Below are positions 16,350-24,736 of a stretch of 64,000 nt of DNA, one piece after another. This stretch comes from JAVVHH01 sp965199665. GTDB lineage: Bacteria > Pseudomonadota > Alphaproteobacteria > Acetobacterales > Acetobacteraceae. The stretch's first letter is position 1, and every line of letters starts with the position of its first letter. The notes beneath the pieces were generated by a model. The model did no database searches. It saw only the letters and a list, made by a program, of their open reading frames with translations, and was not told the DNA's origin. The stretch is taken from contig OZ241208.1 in NCBI GenBank assembly GCA_965199665.1, forward strand, positions 124,001 to 188,000, given 5' to 3'. Made by a program: the position numbers and the translations under genes.

Positions 16350-17913
16350 CGGCGGTCGCTCCCTTGGGCACGTTGGGGAGGAACAGCGTCAGCGGCGCCG
16401 CAACCGCCGCCAAAATGGCCAGGAGCAGGAAGATGTCGAGGTAGCTCAGCATGGTCGCCTGCGTCTGCACCTGCTGCGCGATCTGCAGCAGGGAAGTGCC
16501 CCAGCCATAGCCATCATACGGCGTCACGTGCTCGGCCAGTCGCGCGTGGTGGAACTGGGTGCGCCATTGCAGCTCCGTGGTCACCGCCGCGACGCCGACG
16601 GAGCCGCCGAGATTGCGCATCAGGTTGATGATGGCCGAGGCGTCGGCGTTCTTGTCGGGCGGCACGCCGTTGAACTGCACGGCCGAGAGCGGGATGAACA
16701 CCAGCGGCAGCCAGATCACCTGCAGCATCCGCGTGTGCGACAGGTCCCAGAAGCCGGCATCCAGGTTGAGCCCGGTGGCATACATCATGGAGCCCGCGGT
16801 CCCGAGCATGGCGGAGCAGATCAGCCATTTCGGCTGGATGAACTTGCCCGTCACGATGCCGGAGATCGGCATCATGACCAGCGACACCAGCCCGCCCATC
16901 CCCAGCGTCATGCCGGCCGTCAACGCATCGTAGCCGAGCAGTTGCTGGGAGAATTGCGGCAGCAGCTGCGTGGTGGACACGATCAGCGCGCCGAACAGGA
17001 ACATGATCACGTTGCTGATCGCGAACGGAAAGGCGCGCAGCAGGCGCAGGTTCACCAGCGGCTGCGGGTGGTGCAACTCCCAGAACACCATGGCGACCAG
17101 CGCCACGGCGGAGATGATGGACAGCAGCAGGATCGTGTCGGACGCGAAGCCATCTTCCCGCTCGAACCGGTCCAGCACGTATTGCAGGCAGCCGAAGCCG
17201 ACCGCGATCAGCACGAAACCGATATAGTCGATGCGGAAGCCGCGACGGAGCAGGCGGGCGCGCTCCTGTTTGAGCACCGGGCTGTCATGGACGAACAACC
17301 ACACCAGTACGAGCGACAACACGCCGACCGGCAGGTTGATCAGGAACACCCAATGCCAGGAGTAATGGTCGGTGAGCCACCCGCCCAGCACGGGGCCGAC
17401 GGCCGGGGCGGTCACCACGGTGAAGCCGTAGAGCGAGAAGGCCAAGGCGCGCTGCTGCGGGGTAAAGCTGTCGGCGAAGATGCTCTGCTCGGTGGGCGCC
17501 AGCCCGCCGCCGCCGATCCCCTGCAGCACGCGGAAGAACAGCATCGCGCCCAGGCTTTCGGCGAAGCCGCAGGCGACGGAGGCGGCCGTGAAGATCGCCA
17601 CGCAGATCATGTAGAAGCGCTTGCGGCCGATCACGTTGGAGAGCCAGCCGCTGATCGGCAGGATGATGGCGTTGCTGATCAGGTAGGAGCTGATGATGTA
17701 CGTGCTCTCGTCCTGGCTCGCGGCCAGCGACCCGGCAATATGGCGCAGCGACACGTTGGCGATGGTGGTGTCCAGCACCTCCATGAAGGTCGCGATCGAC
17801 ACGATCACGGCGATCAGCCAAGGGCTGTTCGGCCCCGCCGCCGAACGCGGCAGCGCTGGACGCCCAGGGCTGGCGCGGGATGCGCCGCGGGCCGGGGCAG
17901 GCGCGCGGCTCAA
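16339..17913 (-). CDS. emrB: DHA2-family MFS drug efflux permease, EmrB-like
   Basis: A 524-residue 14-helix major facilitator of the DHA2/EmrB family. Recognisable elements are EVLDTTIANVSL in helix 1, WVFLINLPVG in helix 5-6 and GGLAPTEQ in motif C. The TTG at 17913 overlaps the TGA of emrA as TTGA and gives the usual EmrB length. The frame upstream is open only as a shadow of emrA. It should use the proton gradient to export amphipathic compounds through EmrA and the adjacent outer membrane factor. The gene order EmrA-EmrB-OMF on one strand forms a complete tripartite pump. No regulator is adjacent. Confidence 0.92.
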   Translation of the reverse strand: MSRAPAPARGASRASPGRPALPRSAAGPNSPWLIAVIVSIATFMEVLDTTIANVSLRHIAGSLAASQDESTYIISSYLISNAIILPISGWLSNVIGRKRFYMICVAIFTAASVACGFAESLGAMLFFRVLQGIGGGGLAPTEQSIFADSFTPQQRALAFSLYGFTVVTAPAVGPVLGGWLTDHYSWHWVFLINLPVGVLSLVLVWLFVHDSPVLKQERARLLRRGFRIDYIGFVLIAVGFGCLQYVLDRFEREDGFASDTILLLSIISAVALVAMVFWELHHPQPLVNLRLLRAFPFAISNVIMFLFGALIVSTTQLLPQFSQQLLGYDALTAGMTLGMGGLVSLVMMPISGIVTGKFIQPKWLICSAMLGTAGSMMYATGLNLDAGFWDLSHTRMLQVIWLPLVFIPLSAVQFNGVPPDKNADASAIINLMRNLGGSVGVAAVTTELQWRTQFHHARLAEHVTPYDGYGWGTSLLQIAQQVQTQATMLSYLDIFLLLAILAAVAAPLTLFLPNVPKGATAGGH

Positions 17914-19106
17914 CGCAGCTTGACGCTGGGCACGACCGACAGCCCGGGCGACAGGCGGCAGCGCGCGGCATCGGCCGCCGCCAGCGTGATCTTGACCGGG
18001 ACGCGCTGCACCACCTTGACGAAGTTGCCGGTCGCGTTCTCCGGCGGCAGTGCGCTGAACACGCTGCCCGAGCCCGGCTGGAAGCTGTCGATCCGCCCGC
18101 CGATCTCGTGGCCGGGGCAGGCATCCACGGCCACGGTGGCGCGCTGGCCCACCGACATGCCGGCCAGGTCGGTCTCCTTGTAGTTGGCGATCACCCAGCG
18201 ATCGTCGCCCACCACGGCCATCAGCGACTGCCCGGCCTTGACGTAGTCGCCCAGGTTCACCGTCCGCTTGGCGGCCTGGCCGTCCCGCGGCGCGGTGACC
18301 GTCGTGTAGGAAAGCTGCAGCGCGGCATTGGCCACCGCCACCTCGGCCGCCTTGAGGCTGGCCTGCGCGGCCTCGATCATCGCCCGCTGCGCCTCCACGT
18401 TGGCGCGCGCGGCCAGCACGGCCTGGCGATTGGCGTCCACCTTGGCGGCGGCCGAGGTGGTGGTCGCGTTCGCCGTGTCGACCTGCTGGCGGGAGACGGC
18501 CTGCGGGTTGACGGCGCGGTAGCGCGCCTGGTCGAGCTGCGCCTGCCCCAGATCGGCTTGCGCGACGCGGACGTTCGCGGTGGCCTGGTCCACCGCCGCC
18601 TGCTGCTGCGTCAGCCCGGCCTGCGCCTGGGCGAGCTGTGCCGCGGCCTGCGCCTGCTGGGCGCGGGCGGAGTCGAGCTTCACCTGCCAGTCCCGCGGGT
18701 CCAGCTTGAGCAGCACCTGGCCTTGCTTGACGTGCTCGAAATCGCCCACCGCGAGCTCGATCACGCGGCCGTCGACCTGCGGCGCGATCTGCGAGATGTA
18801 GGCCTGCACGTAGGCGTCGTCCGTGCTGGCGTAACGACGGGCTTCCAGCCAGTAGAGCACGCCGGCGACGATCAGGACCGCGACGACGGCGAGGCCGATC
18901 GCCCAGTAGAGGATCTTCTTCCAACGCGGCATCTTCGGCTTCGCGGCCGCCGCGTCGTCGCCTTTGGTGTCTCCGGAATCGTCGCGATCCGGGTCGTCGC
19001 CATCCGCGGCGTCGGTCTTGGGCTTGGCCGGCAACTCGGCGGTCGGGCGAGTGGAGTAGCCGACGTGCAGATCGTAGCCAGTCGGGTCGGGCGGCACGCC
19101 GTCCAT
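17910..19106 (-). CDS. emrA: HlyD-family membrane fusion protein, EmrA-like
   Basis: A 398-residue periplasmic adaptor. A charged, Asp/Lys-rich cytoplasmic head of about 70 residues precedes one membrane helix (ILYWAIGLAVVAVLIVAGVL). Then come STDDAYVQAYISQIAPQVDG (the lipoyl/biotinyl half), a long Ala/Gln-rich coiled-coil hairpin, and the returning TVTAPRDG strand. I chose the ATG at 19106, preceded by AAAGGA. The frame also opens at an ATG at 19163. The 70-residue acidic/basic head is longer than in E. coli EmrA. It links the inner pump EmrB with the outer membrane factor. Confidence 0.92.
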   Translation of the reverse strand: MDGVPPDPTGYDLHVGYSTRPTAELPAKPKTDAADGDDPDRDDSGDTKGDDAAAAKPKMPRWKKILYWAIGLAVVAVLIVAGVLYWLEARRYASTDDAYVQAYISQIAPQVDGRVIELAVGDFEHVKQGQVLLKLDPRDWQVKLDSARAQQAQAAAQLAQAQAGLTQQQAAVDQATANVRVAQADLGQAQLDQARYRAVNPQAVSRQQVDTANATTTSAAAKVDANRQAVLAARANVEAQRAMIEAAQASLKAAEVAVANAALQLSYTTVTAPRDGQAAKRTVNLGDYVKAGQSLMAVVGDDRWVIANYKETDLAGMSVGQRATVAVDACPGHEIGGRIDSFQPGSGSVFSALPPENATGNFVKVVQRVPVKITLAAADAARCRLSPGLSVVPSVKLR

Positions 19107-19205
19107 GCTGTGGGTCCTTTCGCGCGGGCGGCGCGTTGGCTCGGTCTCTGACCGCAGGGTCATTCAATTACCTCGAAACGCCCCCGCTGCCAATCGGCAA
19201 CGGGA

Positions 19206-19850
19206 TCAGCCCCGGGCGTCCTGCCGGCGCAGCAGGAACAGCGCCTGTTCGCCGAACAGGTTGGCCAGCGTCGGAAACCGGCGCCACGGCGCGCGTCGAC
19301 CGCCATCGTCGACCGCCATCCAGCGTTCCACCGCGTAGCCTTCCTGCCGGCACAGGTCGAAGAAGTCCTGGATGGTGCAGGGATGGATGTTCGGCGTCTC
19401 GTACCAGGGCCGGTCCCAGGTCGCGGTCATGGGCATGCGGCCGGAGCGGGCGAGCTGCCAGCGCACCCGCCAGTGACCGAAATTGGGAAAGCTCACCACC
19501 GCCCGCGTGCCGATCCGCAGCATCTGCCGCAGCACCTCGCGCGGCCGCTCCACCGCCTGCAGCGTGCGCGACAGCACCACATAGTCGAACAAGCCGTCGG
19601 GGTAATGGATCAGGTCGGTGTCGGCGTCGCCCTGCATGACCGGCAGGCCGTGGGCGACCGCGTGCGTCACCTCCGCCATGTCGATCTCCATGCCGCGCGC
19701 GTCGCAGCCGCGGGTGCGGAACAGGTGCTCGATCAACAGCCCGTCGCCGCTGCCGATGTCCAGCACGCGCGATCGCGGGGCGATCATCTCCGACATCAGC
19801 TGGAGGTCGAGCCGCATGTTCTTGGCGAAATACTGGACCGGCCGTTTCAT
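19206..19850 (-). CDS. metW: methionine biosynthesis protein MetW
   Basis: A 214-residue class I methyltransferase-fold protein of the MetW family with LDIGSGDG (SAM-binding-like loop), DYVVLSRTLQ and the conserved SFPNFGHWRVRWQL segment. MetW is almost always encoded directly after metX in Proteobacteria, and its exact activity is not established. It has been linked to homoserine acylation by MetX. The ATG overlaps the metX stop as ATGA, so translation is coupled. It is cytoplasmic and of normal length. Confidence 0.95.
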   Translation of the reverse strand: MKRPVQYFAKNMRLDLQLMSEMIAPRSRVLDIGSGDGLLIEHLFRTRGCDARGMEIDMAEVTHAVAHGLPVMQGDADTDLIHYPDGLFDYVVLSRTLQAVERPREVLRQMLRIGTRAVVSFPNFGHWRVRWQLARSGRMPMTATWDRPWYETPNIHPCTIQDFFDLCRQEGYAVERWMAVDDGGRRAPWRRFPTLANLFGEQALFLLRRQDARG

Positions 19851-21028
19851 GCGCCCGCGCTCTCGGACCCGAGCCCGGCGTGCTCGGCGCAGCCGGACAG
19901 GAAGCCCGACAGGGTGCGGAAGAAATCGGGTTCGTCGAGCAGAAACGCGTCGTGCCCCTTGTCGCTCTTGATCTCGACGAAGCTGGCATTGGCGCCGGCG
20001 CTGTTGAGCGAGCGGGCGATGGCGCGGGATTGCGCAGTGGGGAACAGCCAGTCGCTGTCGAACGAAACCAGGCAGAAGCGGGTGCGGCTGCCGCGGAACG
20101 CCGTGGCCAGGTCGCCGCCATGATCGGCGGCAAGGTCGAACAGGTCCATCGCGCGGGTGATGGTGAGGTAGGAATTGGCGTCGAACCGGTCCACGAAGGT
20201 GCTGCCCTGGTGCCGCAGGTAGCTTTCCACCTCGAAGATGTCGCCGAGCAGGGACAGCTCGGTCGCCGGGTCCGGGTTGGCGCGGACGCGGCGGCCGAAC
20301 TTGCGGGTGAGGGCTTCCTCGCTGAGATAGGTGATGTGCGCCGCCATCCGGGCCACGGCCAGGCCGCGGGCGGGCAGCTTGCCGGCGCGCCAGTAATTTC
20401 CGGCGCGCCATTCCGGGTCGGCGAAGATGGCCTGCCGGCCCACCTCGTGGAAGGCGATGTTCTGCGCCGAGTGGAATGGGGCCGACGCGATCGGCACACA
20501 GGCGAACACCATGTCGGGGAAGGTCGCGGCCCATTCCAGCGCCTGCATGCCGCCCATGGAGCCGCCCACCACGGCGAACAGCCGCGCGATGCCGAGATGG
20601 CGCACCAGGCGGTGCTGGGCGCGCACCATGTCTTTGATGGTCACGGTCGGGAAGTCGGTGCCCCAGCGCTCGCCGCTGCCTGACCGTTCGCTACGGGGGC
20701 CGGAGCTGCCCATGCAGCTGCCCAGCACATTGGCGCAGATCACGAAGAAGCGGTCGGTGTCGACCGGGCGGCCGGGGCCGACCACGCGCTCCCACCAGCC
20801 GGGCTTGCCCGTCAGCGGGTGCCGGCTGGCGACGTATTGGTCGCCGGTCAGCGCATGGCAGACCAGCACGGCGTTGGCGCGGGCGGCGTCCAGCGTGCCG
20901 TAGGTCTGGTAGGCGACGGTGAGTTCGGGCAGGGCGTCGCCGCTTTCCAGGGGGAAAGCGTCGTGGAACGTCACCGCCTGGTGCACGCCGGAGCGCTCGG
21001 CGTCGTCCCTGCTGTCTGCGATATCCAT
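19847..21028 (-). CDS. metX: homoserine O-acyltransferase MetX
   Basis: A 393-residue alpha/beta-hydrolase-fold enzyme that acylates homoserine in methionine synthesis. It has the GGSMGGMQALEW nucleophile elbow (Ser), the early HALTGDQYV segment, and the C-terminal His in SDKGHDAFL. Family members coupled to MetW use acetyl-CoA or succinyl-CoA, and the donor cannot be decided from what I can read. The ATG at 21028 gives the expected length. The gene is divergent from the chorismate mutase gene across a 133-bp region with GC-rich repeats. I see no SAM-II riboswitch in its leader. Confidence 0.95.
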   Translation of the reverse strand: MDIADSRDDAERSGVHQAVTFHDAFPLESGDALPELTVAYQTYGTLDAARANAVLVCHALTGDQYVASRHPLTGKPGWWERVVGPGRPVDTDRFFVICANVLGSCMGSSGPRSERSGSGERWGTDFPTVTIKDMVRAQHRLVRHLGIARLFAVVGGSMGGMQALEWAATFPDMVFACVPIASAPFHSAQNIAFHEVGRQAIFADPEWRAGNYWRAGKLPARGLAVARMAAHITYLSEEALTRKFGRRVRANPDPATELSLLGDIFEVESYLRHQGSTFVDRFDANSYLTITRAMDLFDLAADHGGDLATAFRGSRTRFCLVSFDSDWLFPTAQSRAIARSLNSAGANASFVEIKSDKGHDAFLLDEPDFFRTLSGFLSGCAEHAGLGSESAGA

Positions 21029-21079
21029 GGTCCGACCCACATAGGGCCGGTGCCGGGCAGGGGCAACGTCTCGCCAGGG

Positions 21080-21148
21080 GCGCCCCCGTTGATCGCTTGG
21101 CGACGGGCCGCCGAGGCGTCCCCGTCTATCGCTCGCCGTCGGGGCCCG
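21080..21148. repeat. GC-rich imperfect palindromes between metX and chorismate mutase gene
   Basis: The divergent spacer contains two related blocks, read on the minus strand as GACGGGGACGCCTCGGCG and AACGGGGGCGCC, with complementary CCCGTCGCC and GGCGCCCC parts. They can pair in several ways. Composition and core (GACGGG..GCGCCTCGGCG) resemble the tandem palindromes upstream of livK, suggesting one repeat family. The promoters of both divergent genes must lie here or nearby. Confidence 0.35.
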
Positions 21149-21161
21149 TATAAAAGGAGGC

Positions 21162-21992
21162 ATGTCCCTTGCGCCTTCCCGCGCGGCGCCCGCCCGGCAC
21201 GAGGCGCCGCCTTCCCCGCCGAGCCCGCCGCCTGCCGACGGGGCCGCCCGCCTGCTCGCGCTGCGTGCCGAGCTGGACGAGGTGGACGACGCGTTGCACG
21301 ACCTGCTGATGCGCCGAGCCGCGCTGGTGGCGGAGGTGGGCGCGCTCGGCGCCAAGGGGCGGGTGCCGCTGCGGCCGGGCCGTGAAGCCGCCATCCTGCG
21401 CCGGCTGCTGCGGCGCAATGCCGGGCCGTTGGCGCCGGACACGCTGGTGCGGGTCTGGCGCGCGGTGCTGGCCGGCAGCTCCGCGCAGCAGAACGCCATG
21501 CGCGTCGTCGTCGCCGACCCGGCGCTGCTGCCGGCGGCGCGCGAGCATTTCGGCACCGCCGTGTCGGCTGCCCCCGTCGCCGATGCCGCCTGCCTCGCCC
21601 AGCTCGGCGATGGCCGGGCGACCCTGGCCGTACTGCCGCTGCCGTCCGACGCGGCACGATGGTGGACCGAGTTGGGCCGCAACGGGCGATGGCCCGGCCT
21701 TCACGTGGTGGCGCGGCTGCCATTCCTGCGCCGGGCAGGCGCCGCCGAGTTCGTGGAGGCCGTCGTGCTGAGCCCGGCCGCGCCCGACCCGAGCGGCGCC
21801 GACCGCTCGCTGCTCGCTGGCCCCGCCGACGAGCTGGCCGGCCTGCTGGCCCGGGCCGGCCTGCCCCTTCATGACACGCTGGCGAGCGGCTTGGTCGAGG
21901 TGGACGGGTTCGTGGCCGCGGACGACCCGCGGCTCCCGGCCGACGCCGCCGTGCTGGGCGCCTACGCCATTCCAATAGGAGTCGATCGATGA
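21162..21992 (+). CDS. chorismate mutase domain protein with a degenerate C-terminal domain
   Basis: A 276-residue protein. After a Pro/Ala-rich head, residues about 29-115 form an AroQ-type chorismate mutase helix bundle (LLALRAELDEVDDALHDLLMRR, then REAAILRRLL). Residues about 115-276 resemble a periplasmic-binding-like prephenate dehydratase region (MRVVVADPALLPAAREHFG), but I cannot find the Thr-Arg-Phe catalytic motif, so dehydratase activity is doubtful. A strong AAAAGGAGG site lies just before the ATG. It overlaps hisC (ATGA) and is followed by tyrA, so it probably feeds prephenate into tyrosine synthesis. Family members in this operon are often annotated simply as chorismate mutase. 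Confidence 0.8.
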   Translation: MSLAPSRAAPARHEAPPSPPSPPPADGAARLLALRAELDEVDDALHDLLMRRAALVAEVGALGAKGRVPLRPGREAAILRRLLRRNAGPLAPDTLVRVWRAVLAGSSAQQNAMRVVVADPALLPAAREHFGTAVSAAPVADAACLAQLGDGRATLAVLPLPSDAARWWTELGRNGRWPGLHVVARLPFLRRAGAAEFVEAVVLSPAAPDPSGADRSLLAGPADELAGLLARAGLPLHDTLASGLVEVDGFVAADDPRLPADAAVLGAYAIPIGVDR

Positions 21993-23092
21993 GCCCCCAT
22001 CCGCGCCCGGGTATCCTGCAGGTCCAGCCCTATGTCGGCGGCGAGAGCAAGGTGGCGGGGCAGAACCGCGTGATGAAACTGTCGTCCAACGAGGGCGCGT
22101 TCGGCACGCCGCCAGCGGCCGAGGCCGCCATCCGCGCCGCCGCGGCCGAGGACTTCCGCTACCCCGATGGCGGCTCCCTCGAGCTACGGCAAGCGATCGG
22201 CAAACGCTGGGGGCTCGATCCCGCCCGCATCGTGGTCGGCGCCGGGTCCGACGAGCTGATCGGCCTGCTGATCAACGCCTATGGCGGCCCGGATACGGAG
22301 CTGCTGGTCTCGCAATACGCGTTCAGCATGTATGCCATCTACGGCACCGTCGCCGGCTGCCGGATCGTGGTGGCGCCCGAGCGCGACCGGACCATCGATG
22401 TCGACGCCATGCTGGCGCGGGTCTCGCCGGCGACGCGGCTGGTGTTCATCGCCAACCCCAACAACCCGACCGGCACGCTGCTGCCGCAGCGCGAGGTCGA
22501 GCGGCTGCGCGACGGCCTGCCACCCGAGGTGCTGCTGGCGCTCGATTCCGCGTATTCGGAATACGTCGACGACCCCGATTACGATGCCGGCGCCGCGCTG
22601 GTCGATGCGGGCGACAACACGGTGATGCTGCGCACCTTTTCCAAGATCTTCGGGCTGGGCGGCGCCCGGGTCGGCTGGTGCTACGGCCCGCCGGCGATCA
22701 TCGACGTGCTGAACCGGGTGCGCAGCCCGTTCAACGTCAATCTCCTGGCGCAGAAGGCGGCGGTGGGCGCGCTGGCCGAGCCGGGCTGGGTGGAGAAGGG
22801 CCGGGCGCATAATGGCCGCGCGCGGGCGGCGCTGACCGAGTCGCTGCGGGGCGCGGGGATCCACGTGCCCGAGAGCCACGCCAATTTCGTGCTGGCCGAT
22901 TTCGGCTCGAAGGACCGGGCGGATGCGGCCCTGGCCGCCCTGCTGGCGCGCGGCATCATCGTGCGGCCGATGGGCTCCTACCAGCTCGCCCAGTGCATCC
23001 GCATCACGGTCGGCACGGACGAGGAGTGTGCGGCGGTGGAGGAAGTCCTGCTGGCGCAGGCACGACCGGCGGGCGCCGTCGTCCATGCCTGA
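21989..23092 (+). CDS. hisC: histidinol-phosphate / aromatic aminotransferase HisC
   Basis: A 367-residue PLP-dependent class I/II aminotransferase. It has the N-terminal KLSSNEGAFG motif, the NPNNPTG substrate loop, the SAYSEYV segment (PLP Asp/Tyr region) and the PLP lysine in TFSKIFGLGGARVGW. The ATG overlaps the upstream stop as ATGA. Its position between chorismate mutase and tyrA suggests transamination of prephenate or phenylpyruvate-type substrates, besides or instead of histidine biosynthesis. HisC homologues with aromatic activity are known. Confidence 0.93.
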   Translation: MSPHPRPGILQVQPYVGGESKVAGQNRVMKLSSNEGAFGTPPAAEAAIRAAAAEDFRYPDGGSLELRQAIGKRWGLDPARIVVGAGSDELIGLLINAYGGPDTELLVSQYAFSMYAIYGTVAGCRIVVAPERDRTIDVDAMLARVSPATRLVFIANPNNPTGTLLPQREVERLRDGLPPEVLLALDSAYSEYVDDPDYDAGAALVDAGDNTVMLRTFSKIFGLGGARVGWCYGPPAIIDVLNRVRSPFNVNLLAQKAAVGALAEPGWVEKGRAHNGRARAALTESLRGAGIHVPESHANFVLADFGSKDRADAALAALLARGIIVRPMGSYQLAQCIRITVGTDEECAAVEEVLLAQARPAGAVVHA

Positions 23093-23996
23093 ACCGCTGT
23101 TCGGGCGGCTGGTCATCGTCGGGTTGGGGCTGATCGGCAGTTCGCTGGCCCGCGTCGCGACCGAACGGCGGACGCTGTGCCGGGAGCTGGTGGCGACGGA
23201 TGCGAGCGCCGCCGTGCTGGCCCGTGTGACCGCGCTGGGCATCGCCGACCGGGTCGAGCCCGACCTGGCCGAGGCGGTGCGCGGGGCCGATTGCGTGGTG
23301 TTGGCCGCCCCGGTGGGCGCCTTCGCCAGCATCGCGGCGACCATGGCGCCCGCCCTGTCGCCGGGCACGATCGTCACCGACACCGGCAGCACCAAGGTGT
23401 CGGTGATCCGCGACGTGGCGCCGCTGCTACCGGCGGGCGTCCGGTTCGTGCCGGGTCATCCGATGGCGGGCACCGAGTATTCCGGGCCGGACTCCGGCTT
23501 CTCCACCCTGTTCGACGGCCGCTGGGCGTTGCTGACCCCGCTGCCCGGCGGCGACGCGGCCGCCGTGGAGATCACCGCCGAGTTCTGGCGCCGCTGCGGG
23601 AGCATGGTCGACATCATGACCCCCAGCCATCACGACCGGGTCGTCGCCATCGTGAGCCACCTGCCGCATTTGTTGGCCTTCACCATCTGCGGCACCGCCG
23701 ACGACCTGGCCCAGGGCGGCGAAGGGGAGGGCGAGGAAGCGACCCGGCCGGAGGTGCTGAAATACGCCGCCTCCGGGTTCCGCGACTTCACCCGCATCGC
23801 CGCCAGCGACCCGGTGATGTGGCGCGACGTATTTCTCAACAACCGCGAGGCGCTGCTGGAGATGCTGGCGCGCTTCACGGAGGACGCGCAGGCGATGGCC
23901 CGTGCGGTGCGCTGGGGCGACGGCGGCTACATCGAGGACAAGATCGAGCGTGGCCGGGAGATCCGCCGCAGCCTGATCGAGCTCAACCAGGCCTGA
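23085..23996 (+). CDS. tyrA: prephenate/arogenate dehydrogenase
   Basis: A 303-residue TyrA-family enzyme that oxidatively decarboxylates prephenate or arogenate for tyrosine synthesis. It has an N-terminal Rossmann GLGLIGSSLA loop, VTDTGSTK, the catalytic-region PGHPMAGTEYSG (His) and MTPSHHDRVVAIVSHLPH. The ATG at 23085 overlaps hisC by 8 bases; the longer open frame is a hisC shadow. The upstream aminotransferase makes both prephenate and arogenate routes possible. It is the last gene of the plus-strand run. Confidence 0.95.
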   Translation: MPEPLFGRLVIVGLGLIGSSLARVATERRTLCRELVATDASAAVLARVTALGIADRVEPDLAEAVRGADCVVLAAPVGAFASIAATMAPALSPGTIVTDTGSTKVSVIRDVAPLLPAGVRFVPGHPMAGTEYSGPDSGFSTLFDGRWALLTPLPGGDAAAVEITAEFWRRCGSMVDIMTPSHHDRVVAIVSHLPHLLAFTICGTADDLAQGGEGEGEEATRPEVLKYAASGFRDFTRIAASDPVMWRDVFLNNREALLEMLARFTEDAQAMARAVRWGDGGYIEDKIERGREIRRSLIELNQA

Positions 23997-24009
23997 AACG
24001 GCCCCGCCC

Positions 24010-24450
24010 TCAGCCCGGCGGCAGGCGCTCGAACGGGTCCAGGCAGGCCACCGGCATGTCGCGGAAATGCCGCGTGTTGCGCGTCAGCACGGTGTAGCCG
24101 CGCGCCACCGCGGTCGCCGCGATGGCCAGGTCGGCAAAGTCGGGCGTGCTGCCGACGCTGCGCGCGAGGTCGGACAAGGCGCCGAGCACCCGCGCGGTGG
24201 CGATGTCGAGCGGCAGGATGCGGGCGCCGTAGAGATGCAGCAGCAGTTCCAGCCACTCGCCGAGATGGTCAGCCCGGCGGCGTGAGCCGGTGCGCCGGGC
24301 CTTGGCGATGCCCGACTCGATCTCGGCGACCGAGACGGCGGACAAGTAGAGCGAGTCGGTGTTGCGATGCAGCCACGCGGCGAGCCGCTCCAGCGAGGCC
24401 GGTTTGTCCGGCGCGCCGGCCGAGATCACGTTGGTATCGACGAGATACAC
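24010..24450 (-). CDS. VapC-like PIN-domain toxin
   Basis: A 146-residue PIN-domain protein, the normal VapC size. Acidic residues expected for the Mg-dependent ribonuclease site are visible: MYLVDTNVIS (D5), SVAEIESGI (E44 region), TPDFADLAIAA and the TRNTRHF ending. Such proteins cleave RNA when free of antitoxin. The antitoxin gene lies 3 bases upstream on the same strand. No mutation of an essential acidic residue is seen. The target RNA cannot be predicted. Confidence 0.9.
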   Translation of the reverse strand: MYLVDTNVISAGAPDKPASLERLAAWLHRNTDSLYLSAVSVAEIESGIAKARRTGSRRRADHLGEWLELLLHLYGARILPLDIATARVLGALSDLARSVGSTPDFADLAIAATAVARGYTVLTRNTRHFRDMPVACLDPFERLPPG

Positions 24451-24453
24451 GCC

Positions 24454-24699
24454 TCAGGCGTCGGCGGTGCGGAGGCCTTTGCCGGTGCGAGCGGGCAGGT
24501 CGTCATCCGTCAGCGGACTTGCCGCAAGCAGCGCGCCGAAGGACGGGACCTTGGACAAGCGTTCCCACTCCTCGAAGCTCAGCACCACCGCCTCCCGCCG
24601 CCCATGGCGGGTGATGACGGTCGGCTCGCCGCCGATCGCCTGGTCGATGACGGCGGACAGCGTCGCCTTGGCCTGGCGGAGGGGCACGTCGTGGCTCAT
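24454..24699 (-). CDS. Phd/YefM-family antitoxin
   Basis: An 81-residue protein with the Phd/YefM N-terminal DNA-binding fold (VPLRQAKATLSAVIDQAIGGEPTVITRHGR, here in two parts) and the EAVVLSFEEWERL strand-helix. The C-terminal acidic tail should wrap the toxin. ATG at 24699 (MSHDVP) is preferred; another in-frame ATG at 24708 is possible. It pairs with the VapC-like toxin directly downstream. A small palindrome just upstream (24711-24723) could be the autoregulatory operator. Confidence 0.85.
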   Translation of the reverse strand: MSHDVPLRQAKATLSAVIDQAIGGEPTVITRHGRREAVVLSFEEWERLSKVPSFGALLAASPLTDDDLPARTGKGLRTADA

Positions 24700-24710
24700 G
24701 GGCGGCATAT

Positions 24711-24723
24711 GACCAGTGTGGTC
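24711..24723. promoter_or_regulatory. palindrome upstream of the antitoxin gene
   Basis: GACCAGTGTGGTC is an inverted repeat (GACCA/TGGTC around GTG) 12 bases before the antitoxin start. Antitoxin-toxin complexes commonly bind such sites to repress their own operon. Only one copy is seen, and no promoter elements are obvious. Confidence 0.4.
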
Positions 24724-24736
24724 ACCGTCGGCAAGG

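Noticed and set aside
21029..21161. SAM-II type riboswitch upstream of metX
   Set aside because: The leader contains only GC-rich palindromes; I could not find the conserved SAM-II core elements by eye.
24010..24699. VapBC-type pair as part of a mobile element or defence island
   Set aside because: Neighbours are housekeeping metabolic genes, and no integrase, transposase or attachment repeats are seen; it appears to be an isolated pair.
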